64,000 bases of DNA, taken from contig NZ_BMVK01000017.1 of assembly GCF_014650675.1 (NCBI RefSeq), positions 62,001 to 126,000 on the forward strand, written 5' to 3'. The DNA is from Streptomyces anulatus (lineage in GTDB: Bacteria > Actinomycetota > Actinomycetes > Streptomycetales > Streptomycetaceae). The translations under genes and the position numbers were made by a program. Below are positions 16,671-26,534 of the stretch, piece after piece. Under the pieces are notes generated by a model, which made no database searches, was not told the DNA's origin, and saw only the letters and a list, made by a program, of their open reading frames with translations. Position 1 is the stretch's first letter, and every line of letters starts with the position of its first letter.

Positions 16671-17468
16671 GTGAGTAATACCTATGGCACATGGTTGAAG
16701 TCGCAGCGTGAAGCGGCCGGGCTGACGCAGCAGCAACTCGCGGACATGGCGATCATGACGCGGTCGCATATCTCGCACATCGAGGCGGGGCGTCGCATGC
16801 CGAGCGAGGAGGACGCCCTGCGGCTGGACAGGGCGCTGGGTACAGGGGATGTACTGACCACTTTCCGGCCCCAGACAGATGACCGTTCCGTCGCGGAACG
16901 ATTCAAGGCTGCTCGGAAGCTTGAGGAACAGGCGACGTTCATCCGCGAGTTCGCCATCGCCTATTTTCCTGGAATCCTCCAGACGCGCCGGTACGCGGAT
17001 GCGGTGCTGGGCACAGCGTTTCCGCCGTACAGCGATGAGGAACGTGACAAGGCCGTCGTCTCACGACTGGAGCGGGCCAAAGTCCTGGAGCGCCCCACGT
17101 CGCCCGTAGTCTGGGCGGTGCTGGACGAAGCTGTCCTCCGGCGCGTGGCGGGGAGTGCGGACATCATGGCGGAACAGATCATGCACGTGGTGCGTCTGGC
17201 CGAGCGTGGCCGAATCCGCGCCCATGTGCTGCCTCTGGGCGGTCCCATCTGCAATCTGCACCAGAGCATGGTGACGCTGATGCACTTCGAGGATCAGCCA
17301 CCGGTGGCGTACTCCGAAGGCACGCAGGTGGCCAAGGTGCACGATGCACCGCACTTGGTCGAGCGGATCGAGGCCACCTACGCTCTGGCCATGAGCGACG
17401 CGCTGTCCCTCCCCGAGTCACTGAATGTGCTCAGGGCAGCGGCGAAGGAGTACGGATACCGTGAGTGA
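16671..17468 (+). CDS. XRE-family regulator with DUF5753 (Scr1 family)
   Basis: A 265-residue DNA-binding protein. The N-terminal helix-turn-helix is clear (LKSQREAAGLTQQQLADMA and SRSHISHIEAGRRMPS-like helix, residues about 8-50). The rest is the DUF5753 ligand/partner domain (FPGILQTRRYADAVL, then HVVRLAERGRIRAHVLPLGG). GTG at 16671 with GGGAG six bases before it; a TTG six bases earlier would leave no spacing. It overlaps the DUF397 gene by eight bases, the standard pair in Streptomyces, where the small protein acts with the regulator in developmental or toxin-antitoxin-like switches. Confidence 0.88.
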   Translation: MSNTYGTWLKSQREAAGLTQQQLADMAIMTRSHISHIEAGRRMPSEEDALRLDRALGTGDVLTTFRPQTDDRSVAERFKAARKLEEQATFIREFAIAYFPGILQTRRYADAVLGTAFPPYSDEERDKAVVSRLERAKVLERPTSPVVWAVLDEAVLRRVAGSADIMAEQIMHVVRLAERGRIRAHVLPLGGPICNLHQSMVTLMHFEDQPPVAYSEGTQVAKVHDAPHLVERIEATYALAMSDALSLPESLNVLRAAAKEYGYRE

Positions 17469-17670
17469 AGACACCAACCCGCTCACCGCCTGGCGGAAGT
17501 CGTCGTACAGCGGCCCTGACAAAGACAGCTGCCTCGAAGTCCAGGACCACCACCCCACCGCCGTCCCCGTCCGCGACTCCAAGGTCCCCGGCGGGCCCGC
17601 CCTGCTCATCCCCGCCGCCGGGTGGACCTCCTTCGTGGACGCGGTCAAGCGCGGGGCCCTTTCCGCCTGA
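17461..17670 (+). CDS. DUF397 small protein
   Basis: A 69-residue protein with the DUF397 signature: W.KSSYSG....CLEV near the start, VPVRDSK in the middle and W..FVDAVKRGA at the end. It begins with GTG inside the last codons of the XRE gene, so the two are coupled. Members of this family bind or inhibit their XRE partner (as in the Scr1/Scr2 type pairs). Its last codons form the left arm of a terminator hairpin. Confidence 0.9.
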   Translation: MSEDTNPLTAWRKSSYSGPDKDSCLEVQDHHPTAVPVRDSKVPGGPALLIPAAGWTSFVDAVKRGALSA

Positions 17671-17695
17671 CCCGGAAGACAGGCGGAAAGGGCCC
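17654..17695. terminator. Bidirectional terminator overlapping the DUF397 stop
   Basis: GGGCCCTTTCCGCCT (17654-17668) pairs perfectly with AGGCGGAAAGGGCCC (17681-17695), a 15-base stem and 12-base loop. It lies between the convergent DUF397 and uvrA-like genes, with the left arm inside the DUF397 end. Confidence 0.85.
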
Positions 17696-17700
17696 GGGCC

Positions 17701-20088
<2,388 letters not shown>

Positions 20089-20119
20089 GCTCGTCGTCTC
20101 TCCATAACTGGCCGTTACT

Positions 20120-20208
20120 GGTGCGCGGAGCCTGCTGGTGCGGGAGCCCTGCTGGTACGGCTGGTGCGGCTTGGTGCGGGCGCCCGCCGGTGCGCGGAGC
20201 CTACTGGT
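20120..20208. repeat. Imperfect direct repeats upstream of the uvrA-like gene
   Basis: The 178-base gap before the uvrA-like gene holds two 20-base copies of GGTGCGCGGAGCCTnCTGGT (20120-20139 and 20189-20208, one mismatch) with further CTGGT/GGTGCGG units between them. It may be a regulator array or simple-repeat expansion. Confidence 0.5.
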
Positions 20209-20217
20209 CGTGCGTGA

Positions 20218-20245
20218 GGGCCGGGGCCTGTTTCGGCCCCGGCCC
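20218..20245 (-). terminator. Terminator after the VOC gene
   Basis: GGGCCGGGGCC (20218-20228) pairs with GGCCCCGGCCC (20235-20245) around a six-base loop, starting 21 bases after the VOC stop on the minus strand. It separates the AraC-VOC pair from uvrA. Confidence 0.7.
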
Positions 20246-20266
20246 CTGCGGGCTGGTGGGCGGGTG

Positions 20267-20680
20267 CTACTTCTTGGCCTGGGTGATGCGCAGCATGTTG
20301 CCGGAGGGGTCCCGGAAGGCGCAGTCGCGGACGCCGTACGGCTGGTCGATCGGCTCCTGGCGCACCTCTCCGCCTGCCGCGCGGACCTTCTCGAAGGCCG
20401 CGTCCACGTCTTCGGAGGAGAGGATGACACCGCGCAGCATGCCCTTGGCGAGCAGCTCGGCCATGGTCTGGCGGTCGGCGGCCGGGGCGTTCGGGTCCGC
20501 GAGCGGCGGTTCGAGGACGATCTCCACGTCCGGCTGGGCGGGGGACCCGACGGTCACCCAGCGCATGCCTTCGAATCCGACGTCGTTGCGCACCTCCATT
20601 CCCAGGGCGTCGCGGTAGAAGGCGAGCGCCTTGTCGTGGTCGTCGACGGCGATGAAGCACTGCGAGAGTTTGATGTCCAT
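20267..20680 (-). CDS. VOC (glyoxalase/bleomycin-resistance fold) protein
   Basis: A 137-residue protein with two beta-alpha-beta-beta-beta modules: QCFIAVDDHDKALAFYRDALGMEV at the N-terminus, and GGEVRQEPIDQPYGVRDCAFRDPSGNMLRI at the end. Metal-binding positions of the fold are partly replaced (Gln and Asp), so the activity could be sequestration of a compound rather than glyoxalase. It begins 10 bases after the AraC-type regulator, so the two form an operon and the regulator probably controls it. Confidence 0.85.
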   Translation of the reverse strand: MDIKLSQCFIAVDDHDKALAFYRDALGMEVRNDVGFEGMRWVTVGSPAQPDVEIVLEPPLADPNAPAADRQTMAELLAKGMLRGVILSSEDVDAAFEKVRAAGGEVRQEPIDQPYGVRDCAFRDPSGNMLRITQAKK

Positions 20681-20690
20681 GCATTTCACG

Positions 20691-21110
20691 CTACGGGCGG
20701 GGCCTGCGATCCGCTTCTCCATTCCTGACCGGTCGGGTGAGCATCTTGGCGACGCACGCCGGAATGGTCTCGCCCGCGTCGTGGGGGCGGGCCCGGTAGG
20801 CGCTCGGGCTCTCGCCGACCAGCTCGGTGAAGCGGGAGCTGAACGATCCGAGCGACGTACAGCCGACGGCGAAGCAGACGTCCGTGACCGACAGGTCGCC
20901 CCGGCGCAGCAGTGCCTTGGCCCGCTCGATGCGGCGGGTCATGAGATAGCTGTACGGGGTCTCGCCGAAGGCGGCCCGGAAGCTGCGGGAGAAGTGGCCC
21001 GCCGACATCAGGGCGTCCCGGGCCAGGGAGGGGACGTCGAGCGGTTCGGCGTACTCGCGGTCCATGCGGTCGCGGGCCCGGCGCAACCGGGCCAGGTCCT
21101 CCAGCCTCAC
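20691..21110 (-). CDS. AraC-type regulator, DNA-binding domain only
   Basis: A 139-residue protein consisting essentially of the AraC double helix-turn-helix: LDVPSLARDALMSAGHFSRSFRAAFGETPYSYLMTRRI (first unit) and LSVTDVCFAVGCTSLGSFSSRFTELVGESPSAYR (second). There is no ligand domain, as in SoxS/MarA-like members. GTG start at 21110. It is followed immediately by the VOC gene. Confidence 0.88.
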   Translation of the reverse strand: MRLEDLARLRRARDRMDREYAEPLDVPSLARDALMSAGHFSRSFRAAFGETPYSYLMTRRIERAKALLRRGDLSVTDVCFAVGCTSLGSFSSRFTELVGESPSAYRARPHDAGETIPACVAKMLTRPVRNGEADRRPRP

Positions 21111-21170
21111 TCCCTCACCCTCCCACGCCCGCCGGCGCCCGGCCCGTCCTCCCGCGGCGGCGGAACCCGA

Positions 21171-21512
21171 TCACCACTCGCGCTCGGCGATCAGCTGCTC
21201 CGGGTCCGCGTCCGTGAAGCCGTACGCCGTCGCGATGATCCAGAAGGCCTCGCCTATCTCCTCGCGGGCGACCGTCTCGATCTCGCTGCCCGCCGCCTCG
21301 AACTCCGCCTCCAGGTCGTTGAAGGCCAGGGTCGGCGCGACGGTCAGGGCGTACAGGGCGGTGAGGTCCTCGGGCTTCTCGGCCTCGATCCGCTCGCACA
21401 GGGCGCGCAGGACCGCCGTGCCCTTGTCCAGGACGTGGTCGGGGAAATAGTCGTCCTCGTACAGCAGGGCCAGGAACGTGTACTCCGCCAGCTGCTCGCG
21501 CGTGATGGTCAC
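21171..21512 (-). CDS. DUF5713 protein
   Basis: A 113-residue acidic protein matching DUF5713: EYTFLALLYEDDYFPDHVLDKG, then LCERIEAEKPEDLTALYALT and IETVAREEIGEAFWIIATAYGF..ADPE. The family is a conserved helical unknown. The GTG at 21512 has GGGAGA six bases upstream; the frame runs upstream without similarity. Transcribed towards the AraC gene but 60 bases away. Confidence 0.75.
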   Translation of the reverse strand: MTITREQLAEYTFLALLYEDDYFPDHVLDKGTAVLRALCERIEAEKPEDLTALYALTVAPTLAFNDLEAEFEAAGSEIETVAREEIGEAFWIIATAYGFTDADPEQLIAEREW

Positions 21513-21692
21513 GGTGGTCTCCCGAATACGTCCGTACGTTCGCACGTTCCTTCGCCGTCGTTCCGATCCTCCCCCACACCACTGACAATCGGCCCGCACA
21601 CGGGGTCCGGGCCGGTGTCCACCGGCTCTCCGCGTGCCGAGCATCACCCTGGACAGCGACCACAACCGGCGGGTAACTTCGAAGGAAGTCTG

Positions 21693-21706
21693 AGCAAGCG
21701 CTTAGC
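21693..21706 (+). promoter_or_regulatory. KstR2-like inverted repeat before the acyl-CoA dehydrogenase
   Basis: AGCAAGCGCTTAGC resembles the KstR2-type operator consensus AnCAAGnnCTTGnT known from mycobacterial sterol-ring genes (one core base and the last base differ). It lies 37 bases before the GTG of the acyl-CoA dehydrogenase. A TetR-family regulator is the likely reader; none is encoded beside it. Confidence 0.45.
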
Positions 21707-21742
21707 CGAGATCGAATCGACTGCCGACCTAGGAGGCATCCC

Positions 21743-22900
21743 GTGCGCCGTACGGTATTCAACGAGGACCACGAGGCGTTCCGGGAGACCATCCGCGCCT
21801 TCATCGCGGCCGAGGTCGTGCCGGTCTACGACGAGTGGTTCGCCGCGGGCCAGGTGCCGCGCGACTTCTACCTCAAGCTCGGCGAGCTGGGCATCTTCGG
21901 CATCGAGGTCGACGAGGAGTACGGCGGCGCGGGCATCGACTCGCACAAGTACGAGGCCGTCATCTACGAGGAGACCGCCCGCGCGGGCGTCTCCTTCGGC
22001 GGCTCCGGCGTGCACACGCTGCTCGGCCTGCCCTACGTGAAGATGCTCGCCACCGACGACCAGAAGAAGCGCTGGCTGCCGAAGTTCGCCACCGGCGAGG
22101 AGATGTGGGCCCTGGCGATGACCGAGCCGGGCACCGGCTCCGACGTCGCGGGCATGAAGACCACCGCCAAGCTCTCCGAGGACGGCACGCACTACGTCCT
22201 CAACGGTGCGAAGACGTTCATCACCGGCGGCGTGCACGCCGACCGCGTCATCGTCTGCGCCCGCACCGCCGCCCCCCGCGAGGACGACCGCCGCTTCGGC
22301 ATCTCCCTCTTCGCCGTCGACACCAAGTCCGCGGGCTACTCGGTCGGCCGCAAGCTCGACAAGCTCGGCCTGAAGACCTCCGACACCGCCGAGCTGGCGT
22401 TCGTCGACGTCAAGGTCCCGGCCGAGGACCTCCTCGGCGAGGAGAACAAGGGCTTCGGCTACCTCGGCACCAACCTGGCCTCCGAGCGCTGGGGCATCGC
22501 CTTCGGCGCGTACGCCCAGGCCGCGGCCGCCGTCCGTTTCGCCTCGGACTACGTGCGCGAGCGCACGGTCTTCGGCAAGACGGTCGCCTCGTTCCAGAAC
22601 ACCAAGTTCGAACTGGCCGCCTGCCAGGCCGAGGTCGACGCGGCCCAGGCCGTCGCCGACCGCGCGCTGGAGGCCCTGGACGCCGGTGAGCTGACGGCGG
22701 CCGAGGCCGCCTCCGCGAAGCTGTTCTGCACCGAGGTCGCCCACCGCGTCATCGACCGCTGCCTCCAGCTGCACGGCGGCTACGGCTTCATGAACGAGTA
22801 CCCGATCGCCCGCCTGTACGCGGACAACCGGGTCAACCGCATCTACGGCGGCACCAGCGAGGTCATGAAGTCGATCATCGCCAAGTCCATGGGCCTGTAA
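21743..22900 (+). CDS. Acyl-CoA dehydrogenase
   Basis: A 385-residue flavoenzyme that oxidises acyl-CoA to enoyl-CoA. Family signatures are present: the MTEPGTGSDVAG loop that binds FAD and substrate (about residues 128-139), GAKTFITGG, the AYAQAAAAVRFASDYVRER helix with RTVFGK, and the C-terminal LQLHGGYGFMNEYPIARLYAD and IYGGTSEVMK. The residue after Tyr at the usual catalytic-base spot is Gly, as in long-chain or isovaleryl types whose base lies in another helix. Start is GTG with AGGAGG seven bases upstream. The thioesterase gene follows 17 bases later, so they act on the same acyl-CoA pool. Confidence 0.88.
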   Translation: MRRTVFNEDHEAFRETIRAFIAAEVVPVYDEWFAAGQVPRDFYLKLGELGIFGIEVDEEYGGAGIDSHKYEAVIYEETARAGVSFGGSGVHTLLGLPYVKMLATDDQKKRWLPKFATGEEMWALAMTEPGTGSDVAGMKTTAKLSEDGTHYVLNGAKTFITGGVHADRVIVCARTAAPREDDRRFGISLFAVDTKSAGYSVGRKLDKLGLKTSDTAELAFVDVKVPAEDLLGEENKGFGYLGTNLASERWGIAFGAYAQAAAAVRFASDYVRERTVFGKTVASFQNTKFELAACQAEVDAAQAVADRALEALDAGELTAAEAASAKLFCTEVAHRVIDRCLQLHGGYGFMNEYPIARLYADNRVNRIYGGTSEVMKSIIAKSMGL

Positions 22901-22917
22901 GGGGTTACGTTCCCTCC

Positions 22918-23802
22918 ATGAACGAGAGTCCCGATCCCCTGCTCGATCTGCTCCACCTGCTCGACCTGGAGCAGATCGAGCGGGACATCTTCCGGGGCAT
23001 GAGCCGCAGCGCGCTCGTGCCCCGGGTGTTCGGCGGCCAGGTCGCGGCCCAGGCGCTCGTCGCCGCGGGCCGCACCGTCCCGGCCGAACGGGCCGCCCAC
23101 TCCCTCCACTCGTACTTCCTGCGGGCGGGCGACCCGGGCGCGCCGATCGTCTACAGCGTCGACCGGATCCGCGACGGGCGGTCCTTCACCACCCGCCGCG
23201 TCGTCGCCGTCCAGCACGGGCAGCCGATCTTCCACCTCTCCGCGTCCTTCCAGAGTCACGAGGAGGGCATGGAGCACCAGGCGCCCATGCCCGCCGCCCC
23301 GGATCCGGAGACCCTGCCGACGGCCGCCGAGATGCTGCCCCGGTACGCGGACCGCTTCAGCGATCCGGGCGTGGTGGACCGGCTGATCGAGGCGCGGGAG
23401 GCGGTGGACCTGCGGTACGTGGACGCGCCGCCGTTCGGCACGGTGGGCGAGGCGCGCGAACCGCGCTCCCAGGTGTGGTTCCGGACGAACGGCAAGCTCG
23501 CGGACGACCCGCTGCTGCACGTCTGCATGGCCACGTACGTCTCCGACATGACCCTGCTCGACTCGGTGCTCCTCGCCCACGGGCGGGGCGGCTGGGCGGT
23601 CGGGGACGTGGTCGGCGCGAGCCTGGACCACGCGATGTGGTTCCACCGGCCGTTCCGGGCGGACGAGTGGCTGCTGTACGACCAGGAGTCGCCCTCCGCC
23701 TCCGGTGGTCGCGGACTGGGCCAGGCCCGGATCTACACCGCCGACGGGCGCCTCGCCATCACCGTCATCCAGGAAGGCGTCGTCCGCATCCCCCGGGGAT
23801 GA
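22918..23802 (+). CDS. tesB: Acyl-CoA thioesterase II
   Basis: A 294-residue double-hotdog thioesterase that hydrolyses acyl-CoA to free acid and CoA. The N-terminal hotdog shows FGGQVAAQALVAAGRTV and HSLHSYFLRAGDP (about residues 38-75); the C-terminal hotdog shows the catalytic Asp region LDHAMWFHRPFRADEWLLYDQESPSA. The length fits TesB (286-300). It is coupled to the acyl-CoA dehydrogenase upstream, where it could relieve CoA trapping. Confidence 0.9.
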   Translation: MNESPDPLLDLLHLLDLEQIERDIFRGMSRSALVPRVFGGQVAAQALVAAGRTVPAERAAHSLHSYFLRAGDPGAPIVYSVDRIRDGRSFTTRRVVAVQHGQPIFHLSASFQSHEEGMEHQAPMPAAPDPETLPTAAEMLPRYADRFSDPGVVDRLIEAREAVDLRYVDAPPFGTVGEAREPRSQVWFRTNGKLADDPLLHVCMATYVSDMTLLDSVLLAHGRGGWAVGDVVGASLDHAMWFHRPFRADEWLLYDQESPSASGGRGLGQARIYTADGRLAITVIQEGVVRIPRG

Positions 23803-23840
23803 GCACCACCTGAAGCACCATTTCGGACATACTCCCCACC

Positions 23841-24809
23841 ATGAGCGACGCGAAAGCGGGCAGTGAGAACGATGGCGGGGAGTCCACCTTCACGGTGATC
23901 GTGGCGGCCGTCGCCAACCTCGGCATCGCCGTGGCGAAGGCCGTCGCCGGGCTGATCAGCGGCTCCAGCGCGATGCTCTCCGAGGCGGCCCACTCGGTCG
24001 CCGACACCGTCACCGAGGTCATGCTCCTCGCCGCGCTCAAACGGAGCGGGAAGCCGGCCGACGAGGACCATCCCCTCGGTTACGGCCCCGAGCGTTACAT
24101 CTGGGCGATGCTCGCCTCCATCGCCACCTTCGTCGGCGGGGCCGTCTTCTCCCTCTACGACGGCATCCACACCCTGGTCGAGGGCGAGGAGCTGGGCGAC
24201 CCGCTCGTCTCCTACATCGTCCTCGGCGTCGCCTTCCTCCTGGAGGGCTACTCGCTGCGCACCGGGGTCAAGCAGGTGCGGCGCGAGGCGTCACGGCTGC
24301 GGGTGCCGGACGCGTACTACCTGCGCCACACCCCCGACACGGCGGTGAAGGCCGTCGTGATGGAGGATTCGGCGGCCCTGACCGGCCTGCTGCTGGCCGC
24401 GGGCGGCCTGCTGGGCGGGCAGCTGACGGGGTCGGGGGTCTGGGACGGGATCGCGTCCTGCCTGATCGGCCTGCTGCTCGTGTACGTGGCCTGGGTGCTC
24501 GGCCGCGCCAACGCTCAACTGCTCATCGGGCGGCCGCTGCCCGCGGCGATGCGGTCCGGGGTGCGCGAGGAGCTGCTGTCGGTGCCGCACATCGTGGAGG
24601 TCCTGGAGCTGACCACGCTGATCCAGGGGCCGTCCGAGATCCTGATCGCGGCGAAGATCGACTTCCGGGACATGGCCACCGCGGCAGAGGTCGAGTGGGC
24701 CTGCGAGGAGGCGGAGGCCCAGTTGCGCGAGCGGTTCCCGTCGGTGCGGCGGGTCTATCTGGACCCGACGCCGGGGCGGGCGCAGCGGCTGCGCCGCGGT
24801 GGCTCCTGA
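23841..24809 (+). CDS. Cation diffusion facilitator family transporter
   Basis: A 322-residue membrane protein with six hydrophobic segments and a cytosolic C-terminal domain (about residues 215-300, ending with the ferredoxin-like FRDMATAAEVEWACEEAEAQL helix). The second segment has the metal motif HSVAD (residues about 52-56), and the fifth has EDSAALTG in place of the usual HxxxD. Such carriers export Zn, Fe or Mn against protons. No metal regulator is next to it, so the ion cannot be named. Confidence 0.85.
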   Translation: MSDAKAGSENDGGESTFTVIVAAVANLGIAVAKAVAGLISGSSAMLSEAAHSVADTVTEVMLLAALKRSGKPADEDHPLGYGPERYIWAMLASIATFVGGAVFSLYDGIHTLVEGEELGDPLVSYIVLGVAFLLEGYSLRTGVKQVRREASRLRVPDAYYLRHTPDTAVKAVVMEDSAALTGLLLAAGGLLGGQLTGSGVWDGIASCLIGLLLVYVAWVLGRANAQLLIGRPLPAAMRSGVREELLSVPHIVEVLELTTLIQGPSEILIAAKIDFRDMATAAEVEWACEEAEAQLRERFPSVRRVYLDPTPGRAQRLRRGGS

Positions 24810-24828
24810 GGCCCAGGGGGTGTCGTCC

Positions 24829-25263
24829 CTACGGCGTCAGCTCCGCCACCGTCTTCGCGATGCGCCGCTCCCGTGTCTCCTGGGCCTTCGCGCCCTCGAT
24901 CGACGTGACGTGCGCCTTCTGCCGGCTGGGCGGGAGCGCGGCGAACGCCTCCGCCGCCCCGGGGGCCCCGGCCAGCGCCGCCGCCAGGTCCTCGGGCGGC
25001 GCCACCGCACGGGACGCGGTGTCGAGGGTCAGTTCCACCTCGATGGCGTCCCCGCCGCCGATGCCGGTCTCCGCGCGCTTGTCGGCGCTGAACGGGATGA
25101 GGTACTGCCCGCCCATCGGGGCGATCGTCGAGCGGTACGCGTACCCGTTGACCGTGACGTTCACCGGAGGGCGCTTGCCCGCGCCGAGGGCCTCGACCAC
25201 GGCTTCCGGCACCTCGATACCTGTGTTGTTCCCGGTCCGGAACATCGTCGTGCTGAACTTCAT
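24829..25263 (-). CDS. DUF1905 plus YdeI-type protein
   Basis: A 144-residue two-part protein. The N-terminal DUF1905 barrel (MKFSTTMFRTGNNTGIEVP, then VNVTVNGYAYRSTIAPMGGQYLIPFSAD) is followed by the YdeI/OmpD-associated helix (FAALPPSRQKAHVTSIEGAKAQETRERRIAKTV, about 108-140). The second half is linked by family to protection from some bacteriocins. The single-domain relative is at 11133. It is convergent with the cation transporter gene. Confidence 0.8.
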   Translation of the reverse strand: MKFSTTMFRTGNNTGIEVPEAVVEALGAGKRPPVNVTVNGYAYRSTIAPMGGQYLIPFSADKRAETGIGGGDAIEVELTLDTASRAVAPPEDLAAALAGAPGAAEAFAALPPSRQKAHVTSIEGAKAQETRERRIAKTVAELTP

Positions 25264-25338
25264 GGCCTGCCCCTCACGTCTGCGTCGTGTCAGTGAAGAC
25301 GCCTGCCGGGCCCGGAACTCATCGCCGGCCCCCGTCGG

Positions 25339-26166
25339 CTACGCGGCGGGCTCCTCCACGGGTTCGGCGGACTCCACCCGCTCCTCCTCCAGCAGCCCCG
25401 CCGCGTGCAGCAGGTAGTCCGTCATCGGGTCGTAGAAGCGCGGGTCGGTGACGTGGTCGTCCAGCGGGACCGTGACCTGGAGGGTGCCCTCCGCCTCCCC
25501 GAGGAACAGGGCCGGGTCGTTGCAGTCCGCGTAACCGATCGCGTCCAGTCCCCGCTGTCCCGCGCAGCCCGCCCAGCCGTGGTCGGCGACGACCAGGTCG
25601 GGCAGCGGGCGGCCGAGGTGGGCCATGGCGTCCAGGATGGCGGCCATCGGGGCCGGGGAGTGGGTGTGCCAGAGGGTCGCCCCGCGTTCCAGCATCGCGA
25701 CGTCGGCGAACTGGAAGACCATGCCCTCGTCCGCCATCAGTCCGGACGGGATACGGACGATCTCGCAGCCCGCGCGGCGCAGCGCGTCCGCCGTCTGCCG
25801 GTGCACGTCCAGCATGCCGCCGGGGTGCCCGGTGGCGAACAGGACCCGCTCGCGGCCGTCCGCCGCCTTGCGCAGCCGGGCCGCCATCCGCTCCAGGGCG
25901 TCGACCGTCAGCTCCGGGTCGATGGTGTCCTGGCCCTGCCGGTGCGCCGGGTCGTCGTTGACGCCGCAGCGCTCGGCCATCACGGCGAGCACGTCCTGCT
26001 CGTCGGTCCAGCGGTCGCCCAGCTCCAGCCCCAGCCAGTAGTGGCGGTCGCCGTTGGCGAGCTTGCGGTAGTGGGAGAGGTTGTTGTCGCGTGGCGTGGC
26101 GACGTCCCCCGCGATACGCGTACGGACGAGGTGGTCGACGAGGGCGGCGCGGCTGGGTATCGGCAT
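25339..26166 (-). CDS. Putative phosphatase-like protein, conserved in Streptomyces
   Basis: A 275-residue soluble protein, listed as phosphatase in other Streptomyces as far as I recall. Visible blocks are ATPRDNNLSHYRKLANGDRHYWLGLELG, RVLFATGHPGGMLDVH (about residues 115-130), THSPAPM and VVADHGWAGCAGQRGLDAIGYADCNDPALF. The GHPGG, HTHSP and DHGW motifs suggest a metal- or phosphate-binding site. The activity has not been proved to my knowledge. Confidence 0.6.
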   Translation of the reverse strand: MPIPSRAALVDHLVRTRIAGDVATPRDNNLSHYRKLANGDRHYWLGLELGDRWTDEQDVLAVMAERCGVNDDPAHRQGQDTIDPELTVDALERMAARLRKAADGRERVLFATGHPGGMLDVHRQTADALRRAGCEIVRIPSGLMADEGMVFQFADVAMLERGATLWHTHSPAPMAAILDAMAHLGRPLPDLVVADHGWAGCAGQRGLDAIGYADCNDPALFLGEAEGTLQVTVPLDDHVTDPRFYDPMTDYLLHAAGLLEEERVESAEPVEEPAA

Positions 26167-26399
26167 GGACCCATTGTGCCGTCCGGTGTGCGGGGTGTGC
26201 CCGGTGTCTTGCCCGACGGACGGGTGTGCCGGGCGTTCTGTCCGGCGGAGGGTCCGCTTCCGGCCGGACATGCGGGTCGGCGGCCGGTCAGGCGTCCGGC
26301 CCGACGTTCGGCCCGGCAACTCTTCCGGGACTGTTCACCCCCGCGTGACCTGCTTCTTCCTCCGTCGGGTGGGCGCCGGGCTCGAATGGGATCACCCAG

Positions 26400-26411
26400 A
26401 GGTCTGGACCA
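26400..26411 (+). promoter_or_regulatory. DasR-like (dre) site 1 upstream of the GT2 gene
   Basis: AGGTCTGGACCA matches the dre core TGGTCTAGACCA at 10 of 12 bases and is a near-palindrome. It lies 124 bases before the GT2 start in a 368-base gap (26167-26534) that holds no gene. DasR is the GlcNAc-responsive GntR regulator. Binding is inferred from similarity. Confidence 0.5.
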
Positions 26412-26465
26412 ATTGAGTCGAGCCAAACCGGTGTCCGATTCTCTCCGTCGGGGCGCTCTCGGGTA

Positions 26466-26481
26466 AGTGGTCTATACCTTT
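26466..26481 (+). promoter_or_regulatory. DasR-like (dre) site 2 upstream of the GT2 gene
   Basis: AGTGGTCTATACCTTT carries the left half of dre intact (TGGTCTA) and a degraded right half. It is 53 bases before the GT2 start, near the expected promoter. Together with the copy at 26400 it makes a two-site array 66 bases apart. Confidence 0.5.
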
Positions 26482-26534
26482 GACATTAGGGTGGGCCACC
26501 TGAAACGGGCACATACACAGCCGTGGGGGGCTTT

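Noticed and set aside
20120..20245. CRISPR-like array
   Set aside because: Repeats are few and imperfect with irregular spacers and no cas genes nearby.
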